Shown: positions 42,427 to 55,835, counted from the first letter of the stretch. The stretch is DNA of 64,000 bases from Annona cherimola (GCA_030490835.1 CM059971.1:36628012-36692011); one strand, 5' to 3'. Numbers and translations: made by a program. The notes: generated by a model from the sequence alone, not told the origin.

Positions 42427-42639
42427 TTAATCTATTTTTAATCATTTATTTACGTGTTCTTATACAATTACTCTGGTCTTCTATTATTTATATACAACCA
42501 CTCATATAACTAACTTATTTAATTTAACTTTATTTTTTTACTCATAATCATTACTCTTATTATATCAAATTATTTTCTTCTAATTTAAAAACTTTTATAT
42601 CAAAAATTTTTCATTTCCCAAACACATCCTATATAAATT

Positions 42640-44700
42640 AATTTTTCATTTAGGTTCAATGCTTACGTTAACATTATGAATTTTTTTTGCATGGATATGT
42701 ATTCATAGGAAAAATCTTTTCATACATAAAATTTTTTATTTTTAGTTTTAGAATACCTTTTGAATTTTCATAAAAAAGGTTCTGAAATTTAGAAAATTGA
42801 AAATATAAATTTTCACGTGTACAAAATCTTTGTTACTCCGACATATCCAAGAAAAATATCAAAAAAAAATGAAATAGATGAGTAATGTAAGCATAAATGC
42901 ATGGTCTATTGAGGCACATTTGCATTGAACCAACGCCCATTAAATTAACCATCCTATTCTTCCAAATCAAGTGGTTTCAAAGAGTATAATCCACGATCAA
43001 CCGAAGTTATCTTGATTGACTAGGGAAGTGACCTACTATGCCTCCTATTGGAGATCAACTCTCATTGATCCTGTGTCATGGGAGTAATTTTTGTTGCTCT
43101 TGTGGCCATGGTGGGAGCAGTGTCTCTCGTGTGAGGAACTTTAATCTTCTCTCTCGGATATCGTTCAGAAGATTTGCAAGTATTTATCCAAGTATTTTGA
43201 TAGAAAATTTGTAAGAACTCTCATAGATTTGACTTGTAGTAGTAAGATGGAGAAAAAATAACGTATTAAAAAAAAAAAGAGTATAATCCATTTTCTAAAA
43301 CTTTATTTAGTTTAACTGGCATAATTTTTATGATTTTCTTTCCATTTCTATTGTATTATTCCAATCAAGCCGGTCCAAAATGGAAGAAGAAAAATATTTT
43401 CAAAGAAAAATTCCCAGTGCGTTTAACCTGTAGTTTGGCATACTGGTGTTGAAGGGATGGCTCGTATGCCCCACACGCTTGCCAGATTGGCACCAGTGTT
43501 GTTTTCGAAGGTGCACAGAAACTGCATTTATAATTATTCAATGGAAGTTGACGCTCGTGATATTTTTAGAGTAGCTATTTAAGACATTGCACCATGTCTA
43601 TATAATGTGTATTAAAAGAGAAGAGAGAAAAATTCAAAGCTTGGATGTTTCATATTTAATTTGTTAACGTGTCCAAGTGTCTTTTGGAAAAATGGTGTCT
43701 ATACATTTTTCTGATTGTTCGCTGGTGATTTTTATCTCATTAAATCAAACAAATGAAATTGATCGAAATATATTAGCAAATTTTAATTTTACCATCAACA
43801 TTAATAGGTACATTTCTGACTAATATTGAATAAATGAAGATTTGAATATGACGTAAGTATATTGTCAACAGTTCTTTAAAAAATCGCTAGCGTGATTTCG
43901 TTAAAATATAACTTAAAATGTGATTTACTACAGTATAATTAAAAAAATGATTAAAGAAAGTGGAAAAATTATAAAATGATTCGTCTTCAGAGCATGATAG
44001 GTGGATAGATTTGGAATCCGTGAAAAATTTGTAAATTTGCAAAGTAAAATTTTCGTGTATTATTTTGCAAAAATGTACTATATTATCGTTTCGTAAAATT
44101 GAATATTATTTCAATATTTTTTAACGTTGTTCACTTTATAACTTGCATTATTCTAGCAATTTCTTTTTGCCTCTTCATTGCATTAATTTTTTTTATTCAT
44201 TTCCCTCTTTGAAACTAAGATGATTAAGAAAGTGTAATATCACTTAGATAATTAGATCAAGACGTTTATCATATTAGCCTGGATTATTTTATTTTTAATT
44301 TTTTTGTTTTTCATGAAAATATAGTAATGAGTTAATTTCAAATACGCTCACTACATTTGTCTTTAGTTACAAATATACCTTTGAAAACTTTCACATATAC
44401 TTACAAAGTATAAGTGAAATTTCAGTCAAAATTAAAAATTTTATCTATTCTTAAACACACACTTTGACATTTTTCTAGAATGCTCAATTATCGAATTCAT
44501 AGCATTTTCTTGCGGTAATTTTTTCCTCCCCTTTTGTATTTATATTTCCTGTTCACGGCATGCAGAGCAACTGACTTTCACGCCACGTATAACCATATTG
44601 AAAGGCCACCTACGAATCCTAGCCGTCGGAGTATTTCCTACAAAATGGATGGTCGAGATCTGTGGCTTCACACGTACGTACGCGGAGTTTCATAGAATGG
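42640..44700. other. Intergenic, nothing assignable
   Basis: AT-rich. No gene, exon or bounded repeat was recognised. The stretch 42990-43230 is less AT-rich and may be a decayed insertion. The kinase promoter begins near the end. Confidence 0.35.
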
Positions 44701-44720
44701 AAGCATGCCAGTATGCTACC

Positions 44721-44727
44721 ATATAAA
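44721..44727 (+). promoter_or_regulatory. TATA box of the kinase gene
   Basis: ATATAAA in the context CCATATAAAG lies 281-287 bp before the start codon. It would give a 5' leader of about 250 bases without upstream intron borders. Confidence 0.5.
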
Positions 44728-45007
44728 GAAACAGAGCGGAAAATCCAGCACTCTTCGAGAGAAAGAAAGGCAAAGCGCTACTGTCATTTCTGGGATTTGA
44801 TTCTGGCAAAGCGCTACTCTCGTTTTTGAATTTCTGGCATTGATCTTTTCCGCGTGAATGTCATTCTTGTAACAACCCCAGCAACGAAATCAGCGATTTC
44901 GGAGCCGTTGCTGCTGTAAAAATTCAGTGTGGAATGTCAGTTGGTGTTGGGTTGGCATTCCAGAAGAGCGGAAAGAAAGCAGAGGGCACGGATTGAGCGG
45001 AGGAGAC

Positions 45008-45119
45008 ATGGGTTGTTTTTCTTGCTTTGATTCCAACGAAGAAGAGCATTTGAATCCTGTTGGGAGACAAGAAAAGCCGAACTTGGTCGAAAGCAATCGG
45101 GTTTCAAGAGTGTCTTCAG
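45008..45119 (+). CDS. PBL27-like kinase exon 1
   Basis: It encodes residues 1-37 plus one base: the acylation signal MGCFSCF and a polar linker ending SRVSS. The donor is CAG|GTCTGC. The ATG is the first in this frame with the G-C-x-x-C context expected for the family. Confidence 0.88.
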
Positions 45120-48100
45120 GTCTGCTCTTTTCCTTCTTCTTTCATGAATGGAGAACGGTTTATCTCGATTCTGCTTTTGTGGGTGCCCCTCAGATTTCGC
45201 ACCATTCGGAATTTGTAGTGTTTTCTGATCTCTGTTCTTGCATTTTCTGTCAGAACTTGAGATTTGACATCCAATGGAATTTGGCATGAGTGTTATAATT
45301 TCAATTGTCTTTTTATTTAATCTGGTTTTGTTTCGTCGCCTGTTTCAGACTGAATTGTTTCATTTATTCTGAATTATTTTAGAACTTCATCAATGGTGGA
45401 AAATGGACGTCAGTATGTTTTGATATTGCTTTATATGTTCCGCCCTGGAATATCTTGAATTTGTAAATATTGAATGAAATTTCTTTAGTTATTTCTTTGA
45501 AAGCGTGGAACTTTCATTTCAAGTGCATCCTAATTTTTATTTTCCTATGATTTTACATGAAATCATTGTAAATTTGTGTGTTTCCTTCTTTTTTATTATA
45601 TTTCTCATTGATATCGATTTCATTGGCATAAAAAGGGAGCATTGGGAGTTTAAGCTGTTCATACGCTAATCACTTTAGAACTTGCGTTGATTCGTTTTCT
45701 TTTGTTTACTTATCGTTTCAATCGCAAGGCACTTAGTGATGGCATGGCTGATTGTTAGTCATCACTCATGAACTTTTGATAATTAGGTCTTTCATTATCC
45801 TTGTTATTGAACCCATTCGACTACTTGAATTGGAAACCGATTAATTCAGATAGTGGTGCTATTCTTGGAGAAATTTGACTTTGGCTTTCTAAAGACTGTT
45901 GCTGAATCAGGTAGTGAATTACAGAAATAATTTTAGTACTAATTTGATGTGGCTCTGATGCTGGTTAAATGAAATACAAAAACGAGCATGAGTTGGGAAT
46001 GGTATACTGCTTTTTTGATGCTGATGATTGAACACCAACTTTGTATGGTTGAGGACATTATTTATTTATTTTTGTTCTTATGGTATTTTGTTGCGCTTGC
46101 TCTATGTGGGTTTGTAGAAGCTAACAGAGCCAAAGAAAGAAGTGCCATAGGATCGAGAAAGGAATCGCTGAGTCCAAATGATCCAAATGATCCAAATGAT
46201 GGAGTTAATGCTAAAATTGCTGCCCAAGTATTCACATTTCAAGAACTTGCAGCAGCAACAAAAAATTTTGATCCAGAGTGTTTCTTAGGAGAAGGAGGAT
46301 TTGGACGTGTTTACAAAGGCTTCCTTGAAAGCACAGGCCAGGTAATATCTTCGTTCATGCTCTATTCCATTGCCTGGTTGTTATGAAATTGTTGATTCTG
46401 CTTGGATTTCTGTTATTAGTGTGTGCATGTCCGCTGGCTGATAGGTTCTATTGTTTCAGTGAAACATCCGAAGGTGCATATAAATTGAGAGACTAGGCTC
46501 TGTTTTAGCACCAAAGAATGATTCCTTGATTGCATCTGATATTTTCAATTTTCATGTATTGGTGACTCATACAAACCGTATTCCATGCAAACACAGGATC
46601 CTAACAGTGCTGTTTTCCTAGTTTTCTTTCTTTATTATTTGTATCTATGTGAAACAGCATAGTTGATTATGAATCATGACAAACACCTGATAATAGGAAT
46701 ATATTAATTGCTAACAGGTAGTTGCTGTAAAACAACTCGACCGAAATGGGCTTCAAGGGAACCGGGAGTTTCTGGTAGAAGTTCTCATGCTCAGCCTAGT
46801 TGATCACCCTAATCTTGTCAATTTGATTGGCTACTGTGCTGATGGAGATCAACGACTTCTTGTTTATGAATACATGCCATTGGGATCCCTGGAAGATCAT
46901 CTGCATTGTAAGACTTTTTGCCTCTTTATCATTTGATTCCTTAACTTGATCAATCTCTAGAGGGGGTGATGTTTGCATGTTAGAATTTCTTTTTCTTGTA
47001 ACTAATTTTGTTTAGACTTGGGCATGGTATAGATGTTTATTCAGATACTATCAATGTAATTTTTTTTTTTCCCGGTATTTCTTCTTTAGTTATTAGTGTT
47101 TTGTCTTCAGTTCAGTTCAGTTCTGTAAGTGAAGTATCATTATTGAATACCCTAGGCAGGTGGAAGAGCCAAATGAATGTATTTATTTCCTCGCATCAAC
47201 AAATATAAATTGGACTAGCTCATTTGTGGCCATTTTGAATCTTTTGGCATGTGGTTCATTCAAATTCAGGTGCCTTCACCAGAGGGTTCTAAGCATGTGG
47301 AACAGATCATATGGGATCATATTAACTATTATGAATTGAGTGACATTCTCATCTGTTACCTGTGCTCTGTTACATTATCTTTTATGAGGCCATGAGAAAC
47401 TAGGATTTCAGACTCATATACTTGATTTTGTTATCTGTATGGTCTGGACTGTAGTTCTAGGTTGGCCAATAGAGATCACTTACTTCTATGCAATGCAATT
47501 GCAAAAAGTTTAGGCTAGAACCATATACGAAGGGAAGCATTGTGCATTTAATGTGTCATAGTTGAATGCTTTTATTGTGCATTGACTTTCCCATACCATT
47601 TCATTCGCCCCCTATTTACCTATGCATGTATACGACTTAAAACATACTCTGTACCACCATAAAAATGGCTAAGTGCTCCTTTACTCTTCCAAAGCCAGAA
47701 ATGTTGTGCGTGCATGTGTGCTAGGCAAGGTGTAGGCAAAGAATGGCACATGTGGCCATGGATGTCTGTGCCATCCAATGTGACTATCAGTGTTAAGGCC
47801 TGGCCTCTTTTCTCCCGTAGCTTAATTTTGGTGAAGTTTTGACGACTAAGAATATTTTTCGCGGCATCTAAGCTAACTTTTTTCTTACCTGCAAGAGACA
47901 GAATTTTGATGAATCTCTCCCTCTAATGTTTGCAATCCAAGTAACAGAGCAAGAGGCCCTTTCTTCATGACTCTACCTAAATGGCCAATGCAGATCTAGA
48001 GGGACCTAATGCTTTCATACTTGGAAGCTCTATTGAGGTCATGCTAGGCTCTTGTTAGTTATTCTTCTTCATGCATCTATTAGCTGTCATAACTGATTAT

Positions 48101-51100
48101 AAGAAAGTAACAGCTTCATCTCATCGTGATCTAAAACCTCTCAGTATCTGCGACGCTTATTGCACAAGCCAATCAAGTTGACTTGTTGAGTCAACTGGGT
48201 GACTCATTCATTCTGTGCACGACTCAGTGGACTTGTTGCCTTTAGTAGTATTTCTCATTTGCATCCTTTCTTGGGTTTTGAATATTCATCCTTATTTTCA
48301 TCTCACTATCATACTATAACAATCTTAGGTATAGTTTTCGCATTGAGATGGGGAAGAAGAATTGACCTTGGTTTTTTTGGGGGGGGGGGGGGGGTGCATC
48401 TTTTAATTTTGTAAAATTTTTGTTTGTGCTTGGACTGAAAATGGATTGGCAATCCATTTAGCTAATTTGAATTCATGATTCTCATGGATTCATTATAACC
48501 TTGCCAGTAAGAGTTTCTATCTTACCGCCGGTCCCAAACTCGGAAAAAGGCGAGAGTTGCATGTTAGGTTGGCAGCCGGTGCTATTAAAAATCACGGCCA
48601 TATCTCTTATGGATTCTGAAAATATACTAAAAGTTGTTAATGCTATGGCGTCCCCTGTAAGTGACTCGTTGCAGTGGAGCCCGGTTGTAGTGAGAAATGA
48701 GCAAGGGTTGCTAGGGCGTTTCCTCAGAAGCGACGCGCTACATCGGAGTCCGAATGTAGTGAGAAATGGGCAAGGGTTGCTAGGGTATCTTTCCGAAAGC
48801 GACGCGCCACAACAACGTCTGGTTGTGGCGAGAAGTCGGCAAAGGTTCCCATGCCTTTATGGACGTGGTTTAAGAAAGAAGGTGGTACCAAAACACAAGG
48901 CCAGTTTTGCCTCATGGCTTTCAGGAAAAAGTATGGAAGTAATAGATGTTATGAGAAGGAGAAGAATTAATATAGCATGCCTTCAAGAGACTAGGTGGAA
49001 AGGAAAGAAGGCTAAATAGATTAATGGATTCAAATTATGGTATATAGGAAATGATGGTAATAGAAATGACGTAGGGATAATAGTAGATAACAAATTCATA
49101 AATAAAGTTGTAGATGTCAATAGAGTAAATGATAGAATTATTCAAATAAAACCTGTATTAGGTGTAGAGGTCATAAATGTGATTAGTGCTTATGCACCAC
49201 AAGTAGGATTAGATGATGGAATCAAGAAACAATTTTGGGATGACTTAGATAGTATAATACAAAGGATACCTAACCAGGAAAAGGTTGTGATAAGTGGAGA
49301 TTTAAATGGACATGTAGAAAAGGAGAATGTAGGATATGAGAGAAGTACTTTGGAATAAGAAATGAAATGGGGAATGCCATTTTGGATTTTGCTATAGCAT
49401 ATGATTTGGTTATAGCAAATACCTTATTTTAAAAATAAGATGAACACTTGATAACTTTCAAGAGTGGAATTAATTTTAGCATAATAGATTTCTTCCTTAT
49501 AAGAAAATTTGATAGATTCCTTTGTATTAATTGTAAGGTTATCCCAGGTGAGAGCTTAGCTATGCAGCATGAATTATTAGTAATGGATATATATACACAA
49601 AAAGAGTCAACAAAAACTAAAGACAATATAATTTCGAAAATTAAATGGTGGAATTTGAAAAAAAACAACATGAAACTTTTTAGTAAAAGAATGATAGAAG
49701 AAGGAAAGTTGGACACTTAAGAAGATGAAGTAGAATCAATGTGGGATAAAATGACAACTAATATAAAAGAAGTAGGACAAAGTATTGTAGGTATATATAA
49801 AATCGTAGATCCTCACACAGGAAAACTTGGTGGTGGAATGAGGTTGTTCAAAAAGCTATAAATGCTAAATAAGAAAAGTTTAAAACATGACAGAGAAATA
49901 AAAATGATACAAACTTACAACAATATAAACTACCAAAAAAAGCTATTAAAAAGATTATTAGCGATGCTAAACACAAAACTTATAACAACTTATATGACAG
50001 ATTAGGAACTAGATAAGGAAAAAAGGATATTTTTAAGTTGGCTAAATTAAGAGAAAATAAAGGCAAAGATTTAACATATGTTAGATGTATTAAAAGTGAG
50101 AATCAAAGAGTTTTAGTTAAAGATGGTGATATTAAAGAAAGATGAAAAACTTATTTTTATAGTTTACTAAATGATACCCCACATGAATATTTAACGTTAG
50201 ATGTTAATTTAAATAGAGAAGAAAATAAGAATATTAGTTATTTTCCAAAAATTCGAATATCTGAAGTAAAGGAAACTTTAAAGAAAATGAAAATAGGAAA
50301 AGCCTTAGACCCAGATAATATACCAATTGAGGCATGGAAGTGCATGAGAGATGTAAGTGCAATATGGTTAACAAATTTCTTTAATAAGATTATAAAAACA
50401 AAGTTAATGCCAAGTGAATGGAGGAAAAATATTATAGTTCCAATCTATAAAAATAAGAGAGATATTCAAAATTGTGCAAATTATTATGGAATAAAACTAA
50501 TGAATCATACTATGAAATTATGGGAAAGAGTAATTGAATATAGACTAAGACGGGAAACTAATGTATCTGAAAATCAATTTGGTTTTATGCCAAGAAGATC
50601 AACCATTGAAGCTATTTTCTTATTTAGACAACTATTTGAAAAGTATAGGGAGAAGAAAAAGAACTTATACATAATTTTTATTGATTTAGAAAAAGCATAT
50701 GATCGAGTACCAAGAAAGTTAATATGACAAGTGATGAAAAAGAAAGGAATTAATAACATATACATTGATATTGTTAAAGATATGTATGAGGAGACTGTTA
50801 CAAATGTGAGGACCATTAGTGAAGATACTAATATTTTCCCAATTAAAATAAGTTTACATCAAGGCTCAACCTTAAGTCCTTATCTTTTTACCTTAGTAAT
50901 AGATGAAATTACTAGACATCTCCAAGAAGAAGTACCTGGGTGTATGTTATTTGCAGATGAAATTGTTCTAATAGATGAAACTAAAGAATGACTAAATTTA
51001 AAATTGAATAGGGGATAGATGCTTTAGAATCTAATGGTTTTAGAATTAGTTGCACGAAAACTGAATATATGAAATGCAATTTTAATAATAGTAAGAAACC

Positions 51101-54100
51101 AGATGAAGAACCAATTAAGATTTTAGATCAAGTAGTAACAAGAATCTAATCACTTCCGGTACCTAAGATCAATAGTTCAAGAGAACGGGGAAATTGAGAA
51201 AGATATAATACATAGAATTCAAGCAGGATGAAAGAAATGACGAAGTGCGTTAGGAATTTTATGTAACCGTCGTGTTCTAATCAAACTAAAAGGAAAATTT
51301 TATAAGACTGCGATTAGACCTGCTATGCTTTATGGGGCAAGATGTTGGGCAGTTAAAGAATAACATATACAAAAAATGAGCGTAGTGGAAATGAGAATGT
51401 TAAGGTGGATGAGTGGTAAAACAAGAAAAGATAAAATTAGGAAAAAAATAATTCCAGAAAACTTAAAAGTGAGATCAATTTGTGATAAAATGAGAGAAAA
51501 TAGATTAAGATGGTTTGGTCATGTTAAAAGGAGGCCTGAAGTAGCACCGGTTAGGAGAACAGAGTCTATCTAAGTAGAAGGTGGTAGGAGAATGAGAGTA
51601 AGACAAAAAAAACATGGATGAAAGTAATTAAACAAGATTTAAAAATATTACAAATTACAGAAAATTTAGTCTTAAATCGCCAAGAATGGCGCAACGGAAT
51701 CCATGCAACTAACCCCACCTAGGTGGGAAATGGCTTATGATGATGATGATTCTCATGGATTCATTATACTATTTAAAATGAAATTTATGAATGTTATTCC
51801 ATTTAACAAATTTATTGTATGAATAATCAACCACTGAGAATTAAATATTCAAGTGGGACTATAAAAAAAAAAAAAAAATTCAAGTGGGCCTCATTTATTT
51901 TTCATTTCATTCATCCATAGTTAATATGAAATATAATTCTGTTTCTGTTAGGGGAGTGATTCAGGTGCAATGGGTTTCATGGTGCTACCGCTTTCTTTTT
52001 TATGTCAAAATTTTTTTTTTGGAAAAATCTAAGCCATTCATGATGTTTATCCATTACATATTTATTAATTATTTCAGAATTCACATATATTGAAAAGGTA
52101 TATATGCTGTAATTGAATAGTTACATGTTCACTTCTCAAATGATGTAAAATTTTAAAACATATAAGTTTCCAATCAAAGTGATTTTTGACGTCATATATA
52201 AATACCTATTAATAAATATTATAGATTATTTAGATTTTAAAATGCAATTTTGAGTACTTCTTGTGCAAATAATTGCATTGAATCACTCACCTTTATGCTT
52301 ACAGCCAAATAAATATAACTGAATAATTTTTTATTCGTTTTGCATTGTGGCCTAGGTTAAAAATCTACTATTTGTTTCTTTTTGTTTTGTGTTTTATTTT
52401 TCATTTTATGATGTAATTAAAAATTTACTATTTGTTTCTTTTTGTTTTATGTTTTATTTTTCATTTTATAATGTATCTACATTTTTAGTTTTTGATAGCC
52501 ATCTGAAATAGCATGTCCATCATATTGTAGCTAGAGCATAAAAGCATTCTTTTCTGTTATCTATATGTTAATAGTTACTTTTTCAGTTGTTAGTGTCACT
52601 CTAGTTAAGTATTATTTAGTTTTGGTACTGAATTATTTAGTTTAGGTACTCTTCACATAAACTGTACACACGTTGGATTTTATTTTAGGTCAAAACCAAA
52701 GTCTAATGCCCAAATTCATACAATATCCAATCCGTTTTGTTTTCAACTTGTGCTACTGGATCGGTATTTGGTTGAACCCCCACTTAGTTGCATGCTTAAC
52801 CTTAGTAATGCGGCTCAACTTCATTGAAATTCTGAATTTATTTATGTTAGATTAGTTATGACCATTTCAGGATTGAGTAGGATAATTAATGGCTGAGGAA
52901 AATTCTTATCTAGTGAAAAGTTGTGGAATCTTTGTACTGGGAAGACCATAGAACATGCTTATCTCAGTTGTACCTTCCCCGTGGGAGAGAGAAATTATAG
53001 AAAAGTAGAAGTGAAATTGTTTGTTGTCATAGTTTATGCTCAATTATGGTGAAAATCTACCTCCTACAACACAAACATACACATCTTATCTATAATATAC
53101 TGCACATTGGAGTTTTTCAATGTCTCTGGGTTGTCATATACCACAACAGCTGAAAATCCTAGTCAAATTGTCTCAGGTGCAGAATCTTTTGTCAGTTGTA
53201 CACTTAGAATGCCTTGGCTCAAAGTGACGTTGGTCTGCCTGATAAGGGTCTATGTTAAACTGAATCTTTCAATTTAATTTTGCTTATTAAAATGTCATGG
53301 TTAAGTATATTGTATGTTTATTTTTTCTGAACAATTTCTGGATTTCTTTTCTTTCACTTGGGCTTGTGGCTGAGGAATTTGATTCTGAATTCCTGTTCCG
53401 TCTAGTACCAAGAGGACTTTGATGCTTTGTTGCATTCTTGCTTTTGTTCTTGCTATCAGCAATCCATGGAAGTTATGCACTAATATTTTCTTTCTTCACT
53501 TAGACTTAAAGGACAAGGAGCCATTAGATTGGAATAGAAGGATGAAGATTGCTGCTGGAGCTGCCAAAGGATTGGAATACCTTCATGATAAAATAAAGCC
53601 TCCTGTTATATACAGGGACTTCAAGTCATCTAACATCTTGTTGGGAGAGGGTTTTCACCCAAAGCTATCAGATTTTGGGCTTGCTAAGCTGGGTCCATTG
53701 GGTGATAAGTCGCATGTTTCTACTCGTGTCATGGGAACTTATGGCTATTGTGCTCCAGAGTATGCTATGACTGGGCAGCTGACAATTAAGTCTGACGTGT
53801 ACAGTTTTGGGGTCTTCTTCTTGGAGCTGATCACTGGACGGAAGGCCATTGATGGCACTAAGCCAGCTGCAGAGCAGAACCTTGTTAAGTGGGTATGTCT
53901 CCTTGCACACGTTTCATTCATGTGGCTATGCTATGTATATCGAATGCTGGATGATTTTGTTAGGTTTGACCTTTCACTTCTATCATGGATAGAAATCTTC
54001 TCTCTCTTGTATTCTGTTCTTAAACTGCATTTCAAAAATCTGAATCGGTTCATTTCGGTTATCAGTTCAATGGAGTTTGTAACCAAGTAGGTTTATATTG

Positions 54101-55711
54101 TGAAGATCGTTTCAAATATCAGTTACATGTGATGGTTAGGAAATCATAATGACACTAGGAAAAGATCACTTTCAATTTCTTAGATTCTCTTTGGACTTGC
54201 TTTTGTATTGCATTTAGTTGTGAATTTAAATGCAGTTTTCAAGTTACAAAATTGATGATTCTGTTTTTGTTTATCCAATAACCATATAATATTAAAATGT
54301 GTACCTTTCTTATCTCTCTTGTTTGGGGTTCCAGTGTTTTACTAGTTTCTCTAATGTTTGAGCGATCTGAAAATGATGATCCAACAGGGCTCGTTGAAGG
54401 TACCTAGAACTAGATTATTGCATGTGGATTGTAGCAGCATGGCCAGTCTACTTTATTCTTTACCCAACATAAGAAACTCCCAGGACATTGCTGTATTGTG
54501 GCCCATCAGAGCAACAATTTTGACAGTGGAAAAACAAATTACCTGCCTGCGAGAATCCCACAAACCTAAACATGACCATGCTTTGAGCAGCATAACAATG
54601 AATGGATTTGTGCAGGTGAATTACAGCACTTTTCAAGTAATACATTGTACCAACCTCTCCAAGAATATTTTTTTTTTTTTTTTTTTCCCTGTTCGTACTT
54701 GAGAGTTCCATGGATTTAGATGGGGGCCACAGGGCATCACCATCTGAGCTTGTTTATTCAATATTCCCTCTTATGCATAGAATGAAACCATTTTCAATGC
54801 CTGGATTTTTTTTCCTGATCACTAGCAGAGAACCTTAAAATCAAGAGCTTGCTAACCCAATTTTTAGAATGGATTGTGAACATGATGCCTTCCTTTCATT
54901 GGGTTCTTCACACCATTGCCTAGCTATGATCCATTTTGATAAATAAAATAACAGTAGCGTGGTTTGCATTTTCATTCCCAGGGCATGTAACTGCACAATT
55001 TTGGGTGATAAAATTTTTGTTACCTAGTTAGGGCAAACAGAAATCCAGCAAACTTCCCTATTTCTCGTGTTAATGGGAAAAGTTAACAAGGCTGTGTCTG
55101 AATCTATAATCTTTTGAGCTTGCAACTTTTGTGCTTGTTTCAGTTGTGATTGTTCAGTTGTTCTATGGATAAAATACCTACGTTAGTAAGGCTGATAAAC
55201 TTTTTTTTACCAATCTTTGCAGGCACGTCCTTTGCTCAATGACAGACGTAAGTATTCGGAAATAGCAGACCCAAGACTGGATGGCCAGTATCCACACCGA
55301 GGACTCTACCAGGCCCTTGCCGTGGCATCCATGTGCCTTCAAGAACAAGCTACCACCCGCCCACTCATTGCAGATGTGGTCACTGCACTTTCCTACTTAG
55401 CGTCACAGACGTTTGATCCTTACAAGACTACACCCCGAAAGATTACAGTGAATAGTGAAGTGGATGAAAAAAGAAGCAGACATGCTAGCAGTGATGGGCA
55501 TGAGAACATGACTGAAAGGAAAGCCAGGTATGGGGAAAATGAGTCTGGTTTCAATTGGGACTTGGATAGGTCTGACAAGGATGACTCACCAAAAGAGACA
55601 GCAAGGATCTTGGGTCCGGATTCTGGCCGACAGCGAGCAGTGGCAGAGGCTAAGATGTGGGGAGAGAATTTACGAGAGAAGCGAAGGGCAGGTGCACTAG
55701 GAGGCAATTGA
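45008..55711 (+). CDS. Receptor-like cytoplasmic kinase VII, PBL27-like
   Basis: Five exons: 45008-45119, 46118-46341, 46718-46907, 53504-53892, 55223-55711. All join in phase and give 467 residues. The start MGCFSCFDS carries Gly2 for N-myristoylation and Cys3/Cys6 for palmitoylation, so the protein should sit on the plasma membrane. Kinase motifs: [11 protein letters not shown] at 95-105, VAVK with Lys117, Glu133 in helix C, YRDFKSSN with Asp214, DFGLAK at 232-237, activation segment [18 protein letters not shown] at 245-262. All catalytic residues are present. [11 protein letters not shown] and [16 protein letters not shown] are hallmarks of the PBS1/PBL family, which relays signals from pattern-recognition receptors to MAP kinases. 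The sequence is closest in my memory to PBL27; orthology is inferred. The tail (367-467) is charged and ends with [17 protein letters not shown], as in several family members. Confidence 0.93.
46118..46341 (+). CDS. PBL27-like kinase exon 2
   Basis: It follows the acceptor TTTGTAG and codes for residues 38-112. It holds a short N-D-P repeat (NDPNDPND), then [14 protein letters not shown], the usual entry to the kinase domain, and the Gly-rich loop. The donor is CAG|GTAATA, phase 0. Confidence 0.9.
46718..46907 (+). CDS. PBL27-like kinase exon 3
   Basis: It follows the acceptor CTAACAG and codes for residues 113-175: the catalytic Lys in [11 protein letters not shown], helix C, and the hinge [17 protein letters not shown]. 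It ends one base into the next codon before the donor GTAAGA. Confidence 0.92.
46908..48476. other. Kinase intron 3, upstream part
   Basis: Intron sequence without a recognised gene. A G homopolymer of about 14-15 bases lies at 48379-48393 and is a likely spot for sequencing or assembly length errors. Confidence 0.5.
48498..51745 (+). mobile_element. RTE-type LINE, decayed, in kinase intron 3
   Basis: A 3.25-kb non-LTR element. A target-site duplication containing TTCTCATGGATTCATTATA lies at 48479-48497 and again at 51750-51768; it is 20-23 bp long depending on how the TGATGATGAT tail is counted. The endonuclease part at about 48930-49350 has [11 protein letters not shown] and [10 protein letters not shown]. 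The reverse transcriptase part at 50287-50990 has [26 protein letters not shown] and FADE. A C-terminal [11 protein letters not shown] is near 51510-51545. The end ACCCCACCTAGGTGGGA with a trinucleotide tail is typical of plant RTE elements. Several in-frame stops (for example after GKKAK near 49017) and frameshifts make it a pseudogene. Confidence 0.92.
51770..53503. other. Kinase intron 3, downstream part
   Basis: AT-rich intron. It contains a clean 60-bp tandem duplication at 52358-52477. No exon was seen before 53504. Confidence 0.5.
52358..52477. repeat. Tandem duplication, 2 x 60 bp
   Basis: The unit AAAAATCTACTATTTGTTTC and following occurs at 52358 and 52418, with only a few base differences (CTACT/TTACT, GTGTT/ATGTT, ATGATG/ATAATG). 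Confidence 0.9.
53504..53892 (+). CDS. PBL27-like kinase exon 4
   Basis: It codes for residues 176-305, from KDKEPLDW through the YRD catalytic loop, DFG, activation segment and APE to ITGRKAID and NLVKW. Acceptor CACTTAG, donor GTATGT, phase 0. The preceding 6.6-kb intron contains an RTE-type LINE. Confidence 0.92.
53893..55222. other. Kinase intron 4
   Basis: A 1.3-kb intron with a long T homopolymer at about 54668-54686. The frames at 54358-54711 lie on both strands with no recognisable product. Confidence 0.6.
55223..55711 (+). CDS. PBL27-like kinase exon 5, with stop
   Basis: It follows the acceptor TTTGCAG and codes for residues 306-467. The kinase domain closes with [21 protein letters not shown] and [17 protein letters not shown]; a charged tail follows. 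TGA at 55709-55711. Confidence 0.92.
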   Translation, partial: ARPLLNDRRKYSEIADPRLDGQYPHRGLYQALAVASMCLQEQATTRPLIADVVTALSYLASQTFDPYKTTPRKITVNSEVDEKRSRHASSDGHENMTERKARYGENESGFNWDLDRSDKDDSPKETARILGPDSGRQRAVAEAKMWGENLREKRRAGALGGN

Positions 55712-55829
55712 TGGCCATGTGAATGGGTAATGGATTACTCCAATACAATTTCTTTCCTTGCATCAGCAGCTTGTCCATAAAGTTAGAAATGGATTCAGTG
55801 AGTGTGTATACCTATAGAAAGGGTAAATG

Positions 55830-55835
55830 AATAAA
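55830..55835 (+). terminator. Possible poly(A) signal of the kinase gene
   Basis: AATAAA about 120 bases after the stop codon. Confidence 0.4.

Noticed and set aside
44937..45287. Minus-strand 116-codon frame over kinase exon 1
   Set aside because: It is a shadow of the start of the kinase gene.
45121..45289. Continuation of the kinase frame past exon 1
   Set aside because: The kinase domain resumes only at 46118, and the GTCTGC donor at 45120 joins in phase; the read-through has no family resemblance.
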